Positions 48,306-57,256 of a DNA stretch of 64,000 nucleotides are shown here, piece by piece (the stretch's first letter is position 1; each line of letters begins with the position of its first letter). Position numbers and translations under genes: made by a program. Under the pieces are notes generated by a model. It ran no database searches, had not been told where the DNA came from, and was given only the letters and a program-made list of their open reading frames with translations. The DNA is from Aminobacter sp. J41 (lineage in GTDB: Bacteria; Pseudomonadota; Alphaproteobacteria; Rhizobiales; Rhizobiaceae): contig NZ_JAGL01000012.1 in NCBI RefSeq assembly GCF_000526635.1, positions 38,056 to 102,055 of the forward strand, read 5' to 3'.

Positions 48306-48800
48306 ATGGCAGGGAAAAGCGACCGCGGCAATGCCGTGCCGGTTAGCGACCTCGCTGCAAGCCTGCTCGATCCGCTGCTGCGCAAGCGCGCCGGCATCAA
48401 TATCGGGCTGGTGCAGTCGTGGGAGGAGATCGCCGGGCCGCGCCTGGCCGCGGTGACAAGGCCCGAAAAGATCGTCTGGCCGCGCCGGCTGCACGAGGAC
48501 GACCCGTTCGAGCCGGCAACGCTGGTCATTGCCTGCGACGGCTCGGCCGCCTTCCGGCTGCAGCATGAAACGGGTGAGATCATCGCGCGCGTCAACGCCT
48601 TCCTTGGTTTCATGGCGGTTGCCCGCATCAAGATCGTGCAGAAGTCGGTGGCGCCGCAGGTCAAGCCGAAGCCGAAGCTGCGCCCCCTGAGCGGGGCCGA
48701 GGAAAAGCGGCTCGACGGTATGGTCAGCGGCATCGAGGATGATGGGTTGCGCGAGTCGCTGGCGAAGCTCGGCCGCTCGATGCTGGGCGAGCGATCCTGA
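48306..48800 (+). CDS. DUF721 family protein (DciA-like)
   Basis: A 164-residue protein with the DUF721 domain in the first 100 residues (LLDPLLRKRAG, WEEIAGPRLAAVTRPEKI). DciA proteins of this family load or open the replicative helicase DnaB in bacteria that lack DnaC. A basic Pro/Lys linker follows (VKPKPKLRPL). Members next to mutY are usual in rhizobia. Confidence 0.85.
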   Translation: MAGKSDRGNAVPVSDLAASLLDPLLRKRAGINIGLVQSWEEIAGPRLAAVTRPEKIVWPRRLHEDDPFEPATLVIACDGSAAFRLQHETGEIIARVNAFLGFMAVARIKIVQKSVAPQVKPKPKLRPLSGAEEKRLDGMVSGIEDDGLRESLAKLGRSMLGERS

Positions 48801-48932
48801 GCCTCACCTATTTTCGCGCATTCGTGAACATCGGCGAGCGGGATTGGATTGGAAAGCCCCGGAATTTGCCTTATTCGGCATCATGTAATTTTTTAGAGCG
48901 CAGCCTCAAGTTTGCCCGCTAACAGGTGATAT

Positions 48933-49628
48933 ATGACCGCTATTCTTTCGCGCAGGACAGTTCTTGGCTCGCTGGCAGCCGTATCTGCAGCATCCCTGCT
49001 TGCCGCGTGCAATGATTCCGGAGGCAGCGCCAACGCGCAGCCGACGACCAGTTCCACCGCTGCCAACGTGCCACAGCCGAGCGGTAAGGTCGATATGGCC
49101 AAGGTGCTGGCTGAGGGCGCGCTGCCGGACAAGGTGCTGGGCAACGCCGATGCGCCGATCACCATCGTTGAATATGCTTCGATGACCTGCGGCCACTGCG
49201 CGAACTTCCACCGCAATACGCTGCCGGACATCAAGAAGAACTACATCGACACCGGCAAGGCGCGCCTGGTGCTGCGCGAGTTCCCGTTCGACCCGCGCGC
49301 GGAGGCTGGCTTCATGCTCGCCCGCTGCGCCGACGACAAGTATTTCGCCATGGTCGACGTGCTGTTCCAGCAGCAGCAGAACTGGGCGCCGGTCGAAAAT
49401 GCCCGCGAAGCGCTGCTCCAGATCGCCCGTCTGGGCGGTTTTTCACAGGAGTCCTTCGAGGCATGCTTGACTGATCAGAAGCTTCTGGATGATGTCAGGA
49501 AGGTACGAGATCGAGGCGCCAAGGAATTCAACGTCGATTCCACGCCCACCTTCTTCATCAACGGAAACGTTTACAAGGGGGCTATGAGGGTTGAGGAGAT
49601 GTCGGCCATCCTCGACAGCATGCTCTAG
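48933..49628 (+). CDS. DsbA-family thiol-disulfide oxidoreductase, exported (Tat/lipoprotein-type signal)
   Basis: A 231-residue protein. The signal has a twin Arg (SRRTVLG) followed by a hydrophobic stretch and LAAC (Cys26), so it may be a Tat-exported lipoprotein. The thioredoxin-fold domain has the active-site CGHC at 86-89 (MTCGHCANF) and the cis-Pro in STPTFFINGN. It probably forms or isomerises disulfides in the periplasm. It precedes smc by 54 bases on the same strand. Confidence 0.92.
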   Translation: MTAILSRRTVLGSLAAVSAASLLAACNDSGGSANAQPTTSSTAANVPQPSGKVDMAKVLAEGALPDKVLGNADAPITIVEYASMTCGHCANFHRNTLPDIKKNYIDTGKARLVLREFPFDPRAEAGFMLARCADDKYFAMVDVLFQQQQNWAPVENAREALLQIARLGGFSQESFEACLTDQKLLDDVRKVRDRGAKEFNVDSTPTFFINGNVYKGAMRVEEMSAILDSML

Positions 49629-49682
49629 TCGCAACCTGGCGACAGCGTTTCTGCGCGCGCCGGCCCGACGGAGGGCGCGCGC

Positions 49683-52600
49683 ATGAAGTTCTCCCGGCTC
49701 CGCCTTCTCGGCTTCAAGTCCTTCGTCGAACCCAGCGAATTCGTCATCGAGCGCGGGCTGACCGGCATCGTCGGCCCCAACGGCTGCGGCAAGTCCAATC
49801 TTGTCGAGGCGCTGCGCTGGGTGATGGGCGAAAGCTCGTACAAGAACATGCGTGCGTCCGGCATGGACGACGTGATCTTTTCCGGCTCGGCGACGCGCCC
49901 GGCGCGCAATACCGCCGAGGTCACCCTCTTCCTCGACAACACGGACCGCTCCGCGCCGCCCGCCTTCAACGACGCGGACGAGCTGCAGGTGTCGCGCCGC
50001 ATCGAGCGCGAGGCAGGGTCAGTCTATCGCATCAACGGCAAGGAAGCGCGCGCCAAGGACGTGCAGCTGTTGTTCGCCGACCAGTCGACGGGGGCGCGCT
50101 CACCGTCGATGGTGGGGCAGGGGCGTATCGGCGAGCTGATCCAGGCAAAGCCGCAGGCGCGCCGTGCGTTGCTGGAAGAGGCGGCCGGCATTTCCGGCCT
50201 GCACACCCGCCGCCATGAGGCGGAGCTGCGCCTGCGCGCAGCCGAGCAGAACCTCGAGCGTCTCGACGACGTCGTCGGCGAACTCGAAAGCCAGATCGAG
50301 AGCCTGAAGCGTCAGGCGCGGCAGGCGACCCGCTTCCGCAACCTGTCGGCTGAAATCCGCAAGGCGGAGGCGATCGTGCTGCATCTGCGCTGGTCGCAGG
50401 CGAAGGCGCAGGAGGCCGAGGCAAAGTCCGCGCTGGCCGAGGCGACCAAGCTGGTCGGCGACCGTGCAGCGGCGCAGATGAATGCCGCGCGCGAGCAGGC
50501 GATCGGCGCCCACCATCTGCCACAGCTGCGCGACGCGGCGGCGGCTGCTGCGGCGACGGTGCAGCGGCTGACGATCGCCAAGACTCAGCTTGAAGACGAA
50601 GCGAACCGCATGCGGGCGCGCGCTGCCGAGCTGCAGAAGCGCCTGTCGCAATTCGATGATGACATCGCCCGCGAAGAGCGGATGGTGCGAGATAATGCCG
50701 AAGTGCTAGCCCGGCTCGACGAGGAAGAGCGCACGCTGAACTCCGAGAATGCGGGCGCGACCGAGCGTGAGGCGCAGACCCGCGCCGAGTTCGAGGAAGC
50801 GCAGGCACGCCTTGCGGCAAGCGAAGCGGCGCTTGCGAAGCTGACGTCCGAGCGCGCCGAGGCTGCTGCAGCCCGCGCGCAGGCCGAACGCGCGCTGCGC
50901 GATTCCACCGAGCGGCGCGACCGCCTGATGCGCCAGCTCGCAGAGATCGATCGCGAGGCGTCGGAAATCACGCAGCAGATCGCTGCGCTGGCAGATCCCG
51001 CCGAGAAACGGATGCTGGCCGAAGAGGCCGAGGAACGCGCTGTCCAGGCCGAGGAGGCGGTTGCCATCGCTGAAGATGCCGTGGCCGAAGCACGCGAGGC
51101 GGAAGCAGCGGCACGTCCGCCGCTCGCCGAAGCGCGAGCCCGCCTGCAGGGCATCGAGACGGAGGCGCGGACGCTCGCAAAGATGCTGAGCGCGGTTTCC
51201 GGAGATGGATTCCCGGCGGCACTCGAGCAGGTGCGCGTCGAACGCGGCTACGAGACCGCGCTGGGCGCGGCCCTGGGCGAGGACATCGACCTGCCGCTGG
51301 ATGCCGCTGCACCGGTCCACTGGGCCAATGTTCCGCCACAGGATGGCGACCCGGCGCTGCCGGCTGGTGTCCGGCCGTTGTCAGAACTCGTCCGCGCACC
51401 GGAGCAACTGGCGCGGCGCTTGTCGCAGATCGGCGTTTGCGATGACGAGCAGGGACCGGCGCTGCAATCGCAGCTTCAGGTCGGTCAGGTGCTGGTCAGC
51501 CGCGCGGGCGCCGTGTGGCGCTGGGATGGCGTGACGGCGAGTGCCGATGCGCCGACAGCGGCTGCACTCAGGCTGGCTCAGAAAAACCGCCTCGCCGAAC
51601 TTGAGGCCGAGGCGCAGGAAGCTGCGGACGCGCTGCGTGCCGCCGAGGACGTGCTGGCGCGGGCCGAAGCCCGCGTGAAGCAGGCCGTCGAAGATGAGCG
51701 GCGGGCACGTGAGGCATTGCGCGAGGCGCAACGCACGGCATCTGAGGCACGCGATGCGCTGGCGCGTGCCGAAAAGGCTGCCGGCGAGCTGTCGAGCCGC
51801 CGTGATGCGCTGGTTGACGCACGCGAGCGCCTGGCGGAGACTGCGTCGGAAGCCGCCGAAAGCGTCGAGGAAGCGCAAATGGCGCTGGCGGAAGCGCCTG
51901 ACCTGACCGAGCTGCAGATCCAGCTTGATCGGCTTGCGAAGGACGTCGCCGAAGATCGCGCCCGCCTGGCTGATGCCCGCGCGGCGCACGAAGGTCTTGG
52001 CCGTGAGGCCGAGGCGCGTACGCGCCGGCTCGCCGCCATCCAGGTCGAGCGCGAGTCGTGGATCGAGCGCGCCGCCAATGCCGACCGGCAGATTGCCTCG
52101 CTGCGCGAGCGCCGCGAGGAGGCCGCAGCCGAATACGAGGCGCTGGCCGAAGCTCCCGACGAAATCGATGAGCGCCGCCGCAGCCTGATGTCGGAACTGT
52201 CCAAGGCCGAGGCGGCGCAGCGCGAGGCAAACGACCGGCTGCAGACCGCCGAAACCAAACAGGCGCAGGCGGACCGCGCCGCGACCGAGGCGATCCAGGC
52301 GCTGTCGGAAGCGCGCGAGGCGCGCGGCCGCGCCGAGGAGCGCCTGACGGCTGCCGATGAGCGCCGCCGCGAGGCCGAGGCGCGTATCCAGGAAGTGCTC
52401 AATGTGCCGGCGCACATGGTGCTGAAGCATGCCGGGCTCGAGCCCGACGCGCCATTGCCGGACATGGCGGCGACGGAGCGCGACCTGGAGCGCCTCAAGA
52501 TCGAGCGCGAGCGGCTGGGGGCGGTGAACCTGCGCGCCGAGGAAGAGCAGCGCGAACTGATGGAACGCCACGGCACGATCATCACCGAGCGCGAGGACGT

Positions 52601-53141
52601 GATCGAGGCGATCCGCAAGCTGCGCCAGGCGATCCAGAGCCTTAATCGAGAGGGCCGCGAACGGCTGCTGGCGGCGTTCGAGGTGGTCAACGGCCACTTC
52701 CAGCGCCTGTTTACGCACCTGTTCGGCGGAGGCACCGCCGAGCTGCAGCTGATCGAGTCCGACGATCCCCTCGAAGCCGGCCTCGAAATCCTCGCCCGCC
52801 CTCCGGGCAAGAAGCCGCAGACGATGACGCTGCTTTCAGGCGGCGAGCAGGCGCTCACTGCGATGGCGCTGATCTTTGCCGTGTTCCTGACCAACCCCGC
52901 GCCGATCTGCGTTCTCGACGAGGTCGACGCGCCGCTCGACGATCACAATGTCGAGCGCTTCTGCAATCTGATGGACGAGATGGCGAAAACGACGGAGACG
53001 CGTTTCGTCGTCATCACCCACAACCCCATCACCATGGCGCGCATGAACCGCCTGTTCGGCGTCACCATGGCCGAGCAGGGCGTCAGCCAGTTGGTTTCCG
53101 TCGACCTGCAGACGGCCGCCGAACTCGCCGAGGCAAGTTAG
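49683..53141 (+). CDS. smc: Chromosome segregation ATPase Smc
   Basis: Smc is the central ATPase of condensin and helps organise and segregate the chromosome. The 1152-residue protein has Walker A GPNGCGKSN at 31-39, long coiled-coil arms (~170-490 and ~640-1000), and the C-terminal head with the signature LSGGEQALTAMAL near 1050 and Walker B VLDEVDAPLDD near 1078. The hinge region (about 490-640) keeps GYETALGAALGEDI, but a glycine-rich dimer motif as in Bacillus Smc is not obvious. The scpA/scpB genes are not in the window. The stop overlaps the convergent GFA gene stop by four bases. Confidence 0.96.
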   Translation: MKFSRLRLLGFKSFVEPSEFVIERGLTGIVGPNGCGKSNLVEALRWVMGESSYKNMRASGMDDVIFSGSATRPARNTAEVTLFLDNTDRSAPPAFNDADELQVSRRIEREAGSVYRINGKEARAKDVQLLFADQSTGARSPSMVGQGRIGELIQAKPQARRALLEEAAGISGLHTRRHEAELRLRAAEQNLERLDDVVGELESQIESLKRQARQATRFRNLSAEIRKAEAIVLHLRWSQAKAQEAEAKSALAEATKLVGDRAAAQMNAAREQAIGAHHLPQLRDAAAAAAATVQRLTIAKTQLEDEANRMRARAAELQKRLSQFDDDIAREERMVRDNAEVLARLDEEERTLNSENAGATEREAQTRAEFEEAQARLAASEAALAKLTSERAEAAAARAQAERALRDSTERRDRLMRQLAEIDREASEITQQIAALADPAEKRMLAEEAEERAVQAEEAVAIAEDAVAEAREAEAAARPPLAEARARLQGIETEARTLAKMLSAVSGDGFPAALEQVRVERGYETALGAALGEDIDLPLDAAAPVHWANVPPQDGDPALPAGVRPLSELVRAPEQLARRLSQIGVCDDEQGPALQSQLQVGQVLVSRAGAVWRWDGVTASADAPTAAALRLAQKNRLAELEAEAQEAADALRAAEDVLARAEARVKQAVEDERRAREALREAQRTASEARDALARAEKAAGELSSRRDALVDARERLAETASEAAESVEEAQMALAEAPDLTELQIQLDRLAKDVAEDRARLADARAAHEGLGREAEARTRRLAAIQVERESWIERAANADRQIASLRERREEAAAEYEALAEAPDEIDERRRSLMSELSKAEAAQREANDRLQTAETKQAQADRAATEAIQALSEAREARGRAEERLTAADERRREAEARIQEVLNVPAHMVLKHAGLEPDAPLPDMAATERDLERLKIERERLGAVNLRAEEEQRELMERHGTIITEREDVIEAIRKLRQAIQSLNREGRERLLAAFEVVNGHFQRLFTHLFGGGTAELQLIESDDPLEAGLEILARPPGKKPQTMTLLSGGEQALTAMALIFAVFLTNPAPICVLDEVDAPLDDHNVERFCNLMDEMAKTTETRFVVITHNPITMARMNRLFGVTMAEQGVSQLVSVDLQTAAELAEAS

Positions 53142-53482
53142 AAGCTGCGCCCGTCGACAGGCTGGCGCTTGATTGTCGTGAGGTCGATTCCCTCGATGCA
53201 GCGGATGTTGATGGCGGCGGTGGCGCTTCCGTCGGGTGCGGTGCCGAACGCGATCGGCGCGCAGCCACATTCAGGGCAGAAGTGGTGGTCGATGACGTGC
53301 CGGTTGAAGTGGTAGGTCGAAAGCTGCTCCATCGGCGTCAGCATCTTCACCTTGTCGCGGGGCACGAAGCTGAGCAGATAGCCCTTCCGGCTGCAGTGCG
53401 AGCAGTTGCACTCCAGCCCCTCGGTGAATTCGGCGTCGACCTCGTATTTCACATTGCCGCAATGACAGCTGCCGATGTGCAT
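53138..53482 (-). CDS. GFA family zinc protein (glutathione-dependent formaldehyde-activating enzyme-like)
   Basis: A 114-residue protein with the zinc-binding pattern of GFA/CENP-V: GSCHCGNVKYEV at the N terminus, CNCSHCSRKG, and HHFCPECGCAP. The family's enzymatic role is uncertain. It lies 17 bases after the VOC gene on the same strand, and its stop overlaps the smc stop. Confidence 0.9.
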   Translation of the reverse strand: MHIGSCHCGNVKYEVDAEFTEGLECNCSHCSRKGYLLSFVPRDKVKMLTPMEQLSTYHFNRHVIDHHFCPECGCAPIAFGTAPDGSATAAINIRCIEGIDLTTIKRQPVDGRSF

Positions 53483-53499
53483 GCTGTTTCCTCCTTCAG

Positions 53500-53844
53500 T
53501 TATTTTTCGCTCCAGACCGCAAGCTCGTTGCCGGCGGGATCGGTGAAGTGGAAGCGCCGCCCGCCGGGGAACGAGAAGATCGGCCGGACGATCTTGCCTC
53601 CCGCCTCGGTGACCGCGTCGAGCGTCCGCTCAAGATCGGCAGAGTAGAGAACCGGCAGCGGCTTTGTCTCGCGTGTAGTTGAACTGTCGAAGCCACCGTC
53701 AAGACCTTCAGAATAGGCCGAGTAGGTCGGGCCGTAATCGGTGAACGTCCAGCCGAAGGCCGCGCTGTAGAACGCCTTGACGCTGTCGAGCGTGCCGTTT
53801 GCTGCCTGCATTTCCAGATAGTCGAGTTTGCCGTCTTCGCGCAT
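53500..53844 (-). CDS. VOC/glyoxalase family protein
   Basis: A 114-residue glyoxalase-like domain with the beta-alpha-beta-beta-beta fold pattern: YLEMQAAN, VKAFYSAAFGWTFTDYG, and the C-terminal HFTDPAGNELAVWS. It resembles bleomycin resistance-type family proteins of the YP_ bacterial kind with no fixed function. I use the ATG at 53844. Confidence 0.88.
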   Translation of the reverse strand: MREDGKLDYLEMQAANGTLDSVKAFYSAAFGWTFTDYGPTYSAYSEGLDGGFDSSTTRETKPLPVLYSADLERTLDAVTEAGGKIVRPIFSFPGGRRFHFTDPAGNELAVWSEK

Positions 53845-54048
53845 GCTGAAGTCTCCTCGCTTGTTCTGGTTTTGTTCAAGTCTAGGCCACCCTGCTGATC
53901 TTGGGAAGAAAGAATTTTGACCCAAATCGATTGAGGTTGCCGGCAGCCGAATGCAGTCCTTGCTTTCGTGCCATTCGGGTTCTAACGCTCAGGCGCGAGG
54001 GGCTGACGAGTTTGAACCGGCTAACTGTACGAGAGGCGGACGGCTGCC

Positions 54049-56718
54049 ATGGCTAAGTGGGTCTACAGCTTCGGTGGAGGCAAGGCAGAGGGTACGGCGG
54101 GCGACCGCGCGCTGCTCGGCGGCAAGGGCGCGAACCTTGCGGAGATGTGCAATCTGGGCCTTCCCGTACCGCCAGGCTTTACGATCACCACCGAGGTCTG
54201 CCGCTGGTACTACGAGAACGCACGGAGCTATCCTCCGGAACTGAAGGAGCAGGTACAGGCCGCGCTTGACGGCGTGGCCGAGATCACCGGCCGCCGGTTC
54301 GGCGATCCTGAGAAGCTGCTGCTGGTATCGGTCCGCTCGGGCGCGCGCGCCTCGATGCCGGGCATGATGGACACGGTGCTCAATCTTGGCCTCAACGACC
54401 AGACGGTTGAGGCGCTCGCCCGCGACTCCGGCGATCCGCGCTTTGCCTATGACAGCTACCGCCGCTTCATCCAGATGTATTCCGACGTCGTGCTCGGTCT
54501 CGATGACGAGTACTTCGAGGAGATCCTCGAGGACGAGAAAGCCAGCCGCGGTTACGAATACGACACCGACCTGACAGCCGAGGACTGGCAGCAGGTCATT
54601 ACGCTCTACAAGGCGAAGGTCGAGGAAGAGCTGGACGAGCCGTTCCCGCAGGACCCGCATGCGCAGCTGTGGGGCGCAATTGGCGCCGTCTTCTCCAGCT
54701 GGATGAACCCGCGTGCGATCACTTATCGCCGCCTGCACGACATTCCAGAAAGCTGGGGCACCGCCGTCAACATCCAGGCAATGGTGTTCGGCAATATGGG
54801 CGAGACGTCGGCGACAGGCGTTGCCTTCACCCGCAACCCCTCGACCGGTGAAAAGCGCCTCTATGGCGAGTTCCTGATCAACGCGCAGGGCGAGGACGTC
54901 GTCGCCGGCATCCGCACGCCGCAGAACCTTACCGAGGAAGCGCGCATTGAGGCCGGCTCCGACAAGCCGTCTATGGAAAAGGCGATGCCGGAAGCTTTCG
55001 CCGCCTTTGTCGAGATCGCGGATAAGCTCGAGCGCCACTACCGCGACATGCAGGACCTGGAGTTCACCATCGAGCGCGGGCGGCTGTGGATGCTGCAGAC
55101 CCGCTCGGGCAAGCGCACGGCGCGGGCAGCACTCAAGATCGCCGTCGACATGGCGAACGAGGGGCTGATCACCGAGGCGGAAGCCGTCGCGCGCATCGAC
55201 CCGGCTTCGCTCGACCAGCTGCTGCACCCGACCATCGACCCGAAGGCAACGCGCGACGTCATCGCGGTCGGTCTGCCGGCTTCACCGGGTGCCGCGACCG
55301 GCGAAATCGTCTTCACCTCGGACGAGGCGGAAGAGATGCGGGCCCAGAACCGCAAGGCGATCCTCGTGCGCGTCGAGACGAGCCCCGAGGATATTCATGG
55401 CATGCATGCCTCGGAAGGCATTCTCACCACCCGCGGCGGCATGACCAGCCACGCGGCGGTGGTCGCCCGCGGTATGGGCAAGCCGTGCGTTTCTGGCGCC
55501 GGCACGCTGCGTGTCGACGCGCGGGCCGGCACGCTGGTGGCGATGGGCCGCACCTTCCACCGCGGCGACATCATCACAATCGACGGCACCACCGGGCAGG
55601 TGCTGAAGGGTGCCGTGCCGATGCTGCAGCCGGAGTTGTCGGGCGACTTCGCCGCCATCATGAGCTGGGCCGACAAGCTGCGCCGCATGAAGGTGCGCAC
55701 CAACGCCGAGACGCCGGCGGATGCGCGCATGGCGCGCTCGTTCGGCGCCGAGGGCATCGGCCTTTGCCGCACCGAGCACATGTTCTTCGACGACGACCGC
55801 ATCGTCGTCATGCGCGAGATGATCCTCGCCGACACCGAGAAGGACCGCCGCGCGGCACTGGCGAAGCTGCTGCCAATGCAGCGCTCCGATTTTGTCGAGC
55901 TGTTCGAGATCATGGCGGGTCTGCCGGTGACGATCCGCCTGCTCGACCCGCCGCTGCACGAGTTCCTGCCGAAGACCGAGCAGGAAATCGCTGACGTTGC
56001 CGCGGCGATGGGCGTGTCCGCTGAGAAGCTGCGCCAGCGCACCGAGGCGCTGCACGAATTCAACCCGATGCTCGGCCATCGCGGCTGCAGGCTCGCCGTC
56101 TCCTATCCGGAGATCGCCGAGATGCAGGCGCGCGCGATCTTCGAGGCGGCTGCCGAAGCCGGAAAGAAGACCGGCAGCCCGGTCGTGCCGGAGATCATGG
56201 TGCCGCTGGTCGGCCTCATGAAGGAGCTCGACTACGTCAAGGCGCGCATCGACCACGTCGCCCAAGCGGTGATGCAGGAGACGAGCAGCAAGTTCGACTA
56301 CCTTGTCGGCACGATGATCGAGCTGCCGCGCGCGGCCTTGCGCGCCAATGCGATCGCCGAGGCCGCCGAGTTCTTCTCGTTCGGCACCAACGACCTCACC
56401 CAAACCACCTTCGGCATTTCGCGCGACGACGCCTCGTCGTTCCTCGAGACCTATCGCCAGAAGGGCATCGTCGAGCAGGACCCGTTCATTTCGATCGACG
56501 TCGAGGGCGTTGGCGAGCTGGTCCGCATTGCCGCCGAGCGCGGCCGGCAGGCCAAGCCCGGCCTCAAGCTCGGCATCTGCGGCGAGCATGGCGGCGACCC
56601 GCGCTCGATCGAGTTCTGTGAGGAAGTGGGGCTCGACTACGTCTCGTGCTCGCCGTTCCGCGTACCGATCGCGCGGCTAGCAGCGGCGCAGGCGGCGGTG
56701 AAGCAGTGGCAGAAATAG
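54049..56718 (+). CDS. ppdK: Pyruvate, phosphate dikinase
   Basis: PPDK interconverts pyruvate, ATP and phosphate with PEP, AMP and pyrophosphate. The 889-residue protein has an N-terminal ATP-grasp nucleotide domain (KWVYSFGGGKAEG start), the central phosphohistidine domain with GGMTSHAAVVARGMG (His468), and the C-terminal PEP-binding TIM barrel with CGEHGGDP (Cys844). The length is standard for bacterial PPDK. It is monocistronic and followed by a repeat array. Confidence 0.97.
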   Translation: MAKWVYSFGGGKAEGTAGDRALLGGKGANLAEMCNLGLPVPPGFTITTEVCRWYYENARSYPPELKEQVQAALDGVAEITGRRFGDPEKLLLVSVRSGARASMPGMMDTVLNLGLNDQTVEALARDSGDPRFAYDSYRRFIQMYSDVVLGLDDEYFEEILEDEKASRGYEYDTDLTAEDWQQVITLYKAKVEEELDEPFPQDPHAQLWGAIGAVFSSWMNPRAITYRRLHDIPESWGTAVNIQAMVFGNMGETSATGVAFTRNPSTGEKRLYGEFLINAQGEDVVAGIRTPQNLTEEARIEAGSDKPSMEKAMPEAFAAFVEIADKLERHYRDMQDLEFTIERGRLWMLQTRSGKRTARAALKIAVDMANEGLITEAEAVARIDPASLDQLLHPTIDPKATRDVIAVGLPASPGAATGEIVFTSDEAEEMRAQNRKAILVRVETSPEDIHGMHASEGILTTRGGMTSHAAVVARGMGKPCVSGAGTLRVDARAGTLVAMGRTFHRGDIITIDGTTGQVLKGAVPMLQPELSGDFAAIMSWADKLRRMKVRTNAETPADARMARSFGAEGIGLCRTEHMFFDDDRIVVMREMILADTEKDRRAALAKLLPMQRSDFVELFEIMAGLPVTIRLLDPPLHEFLPKTEQEIADVAAAMGVSAEKLRQRTEALHEFNPMLGHRGCRLAVSYPEIAEMQARAIFEAAAEAGKKTGSPVVPEIMVPLVGLMKELDYVKARIDHVAQAVMQETSSKFDYLVGTMIELPRAALRANAIAEAAEFFSFGTNDLTQTTFGISRDDASSFLETYRQKGIVEQDPFISIDVEGVGELVRIAAERGRQAKPGLKLGICGEHGGDPRSIEFCEEVGLDYVSCSPFRVPIARLAAAQAAVKQWQK

Positions 56719-56743
56719 TTCTGAGAGGGGGGCTCTTGAACGC

Positions 56744-57236
56744 CCCCTTCGTCGCTTCGCGACACTTCCCCCGCACGCGGGGGAAGATCCCGGAGACGTA
56801 ATTTCCAGAACGGTCTTTACAGGCTCAAAGCTGGATCCTCCCCCTCGTGAGGGGGAGGTGGTCCGAAGGACCGGAGGGGGCTGACCGAGAGCATGCTCAC
56901 CAAGGTTGGAGCCAGACGCCCCTTCGTCGCTTCGCGACACTTCCCCCGCACGCGGGGGAAGATCTTGGAGACGTGGTTTCCAAACGGATCTTACAGGCTC
57001 AAAGCTAGATCCTCCCCCTCTTGAGGGGGAGGTGGTCCGAAGGACCGGATGGGGCTGACCGAGAGCATGCTCACCAAGGTTGGAGCCAGACGCCTCCTTC
57101 GTCGCTTCGCGACACTTCCCCCGCAAGCGGGGGAAGATCCCGGAGACGTAAGTTTCAAGCTGGATAAAGCGTGGCGTTGCCGCTGGATCCTCCCCCTGGA
57201 GAGGGGGAGGTGGTCCGAAGGACCGAGGGGGCTCTT
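56744..57236 (+). repeat. Tandem array of ~175-bp palindrome-rich repeats (2.8 copies)
   Basis: Copies start at 56744, 56919 and 57093, spaced by 175 and 174 bases; the third diverges after its first third and is truncated. Each unit contains GTCGC-TTC-GCGAC and CTTCCCCCGC-AC-GCGGGGGAAG, then CCTCCCCCTC-type / GAGGGGGAGG and GGTCC-GAA-GGACC. The perfect short-loop palindromes would form strong hairpins in RNA. The array fills the 538-bp spacer between the stops of ppdK and the convergent ABC-F gene; no gene is present. Confidence 0.85.
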
Positions 57237-57256
57237 AGAGCGCTACCGCAACAGAC

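Noticed and set aside
56677..57126. 149-codon minus-strand frame across the tandem repeats
   Set aside because: It is produced by repeating units with the same repeated peptide, not by a coding gene.
56744..57236. Possible CRISPR array
   Set aside because: Units are about 175 bp, directly adjacent with no unique spacers, and no cas gene is nearby.
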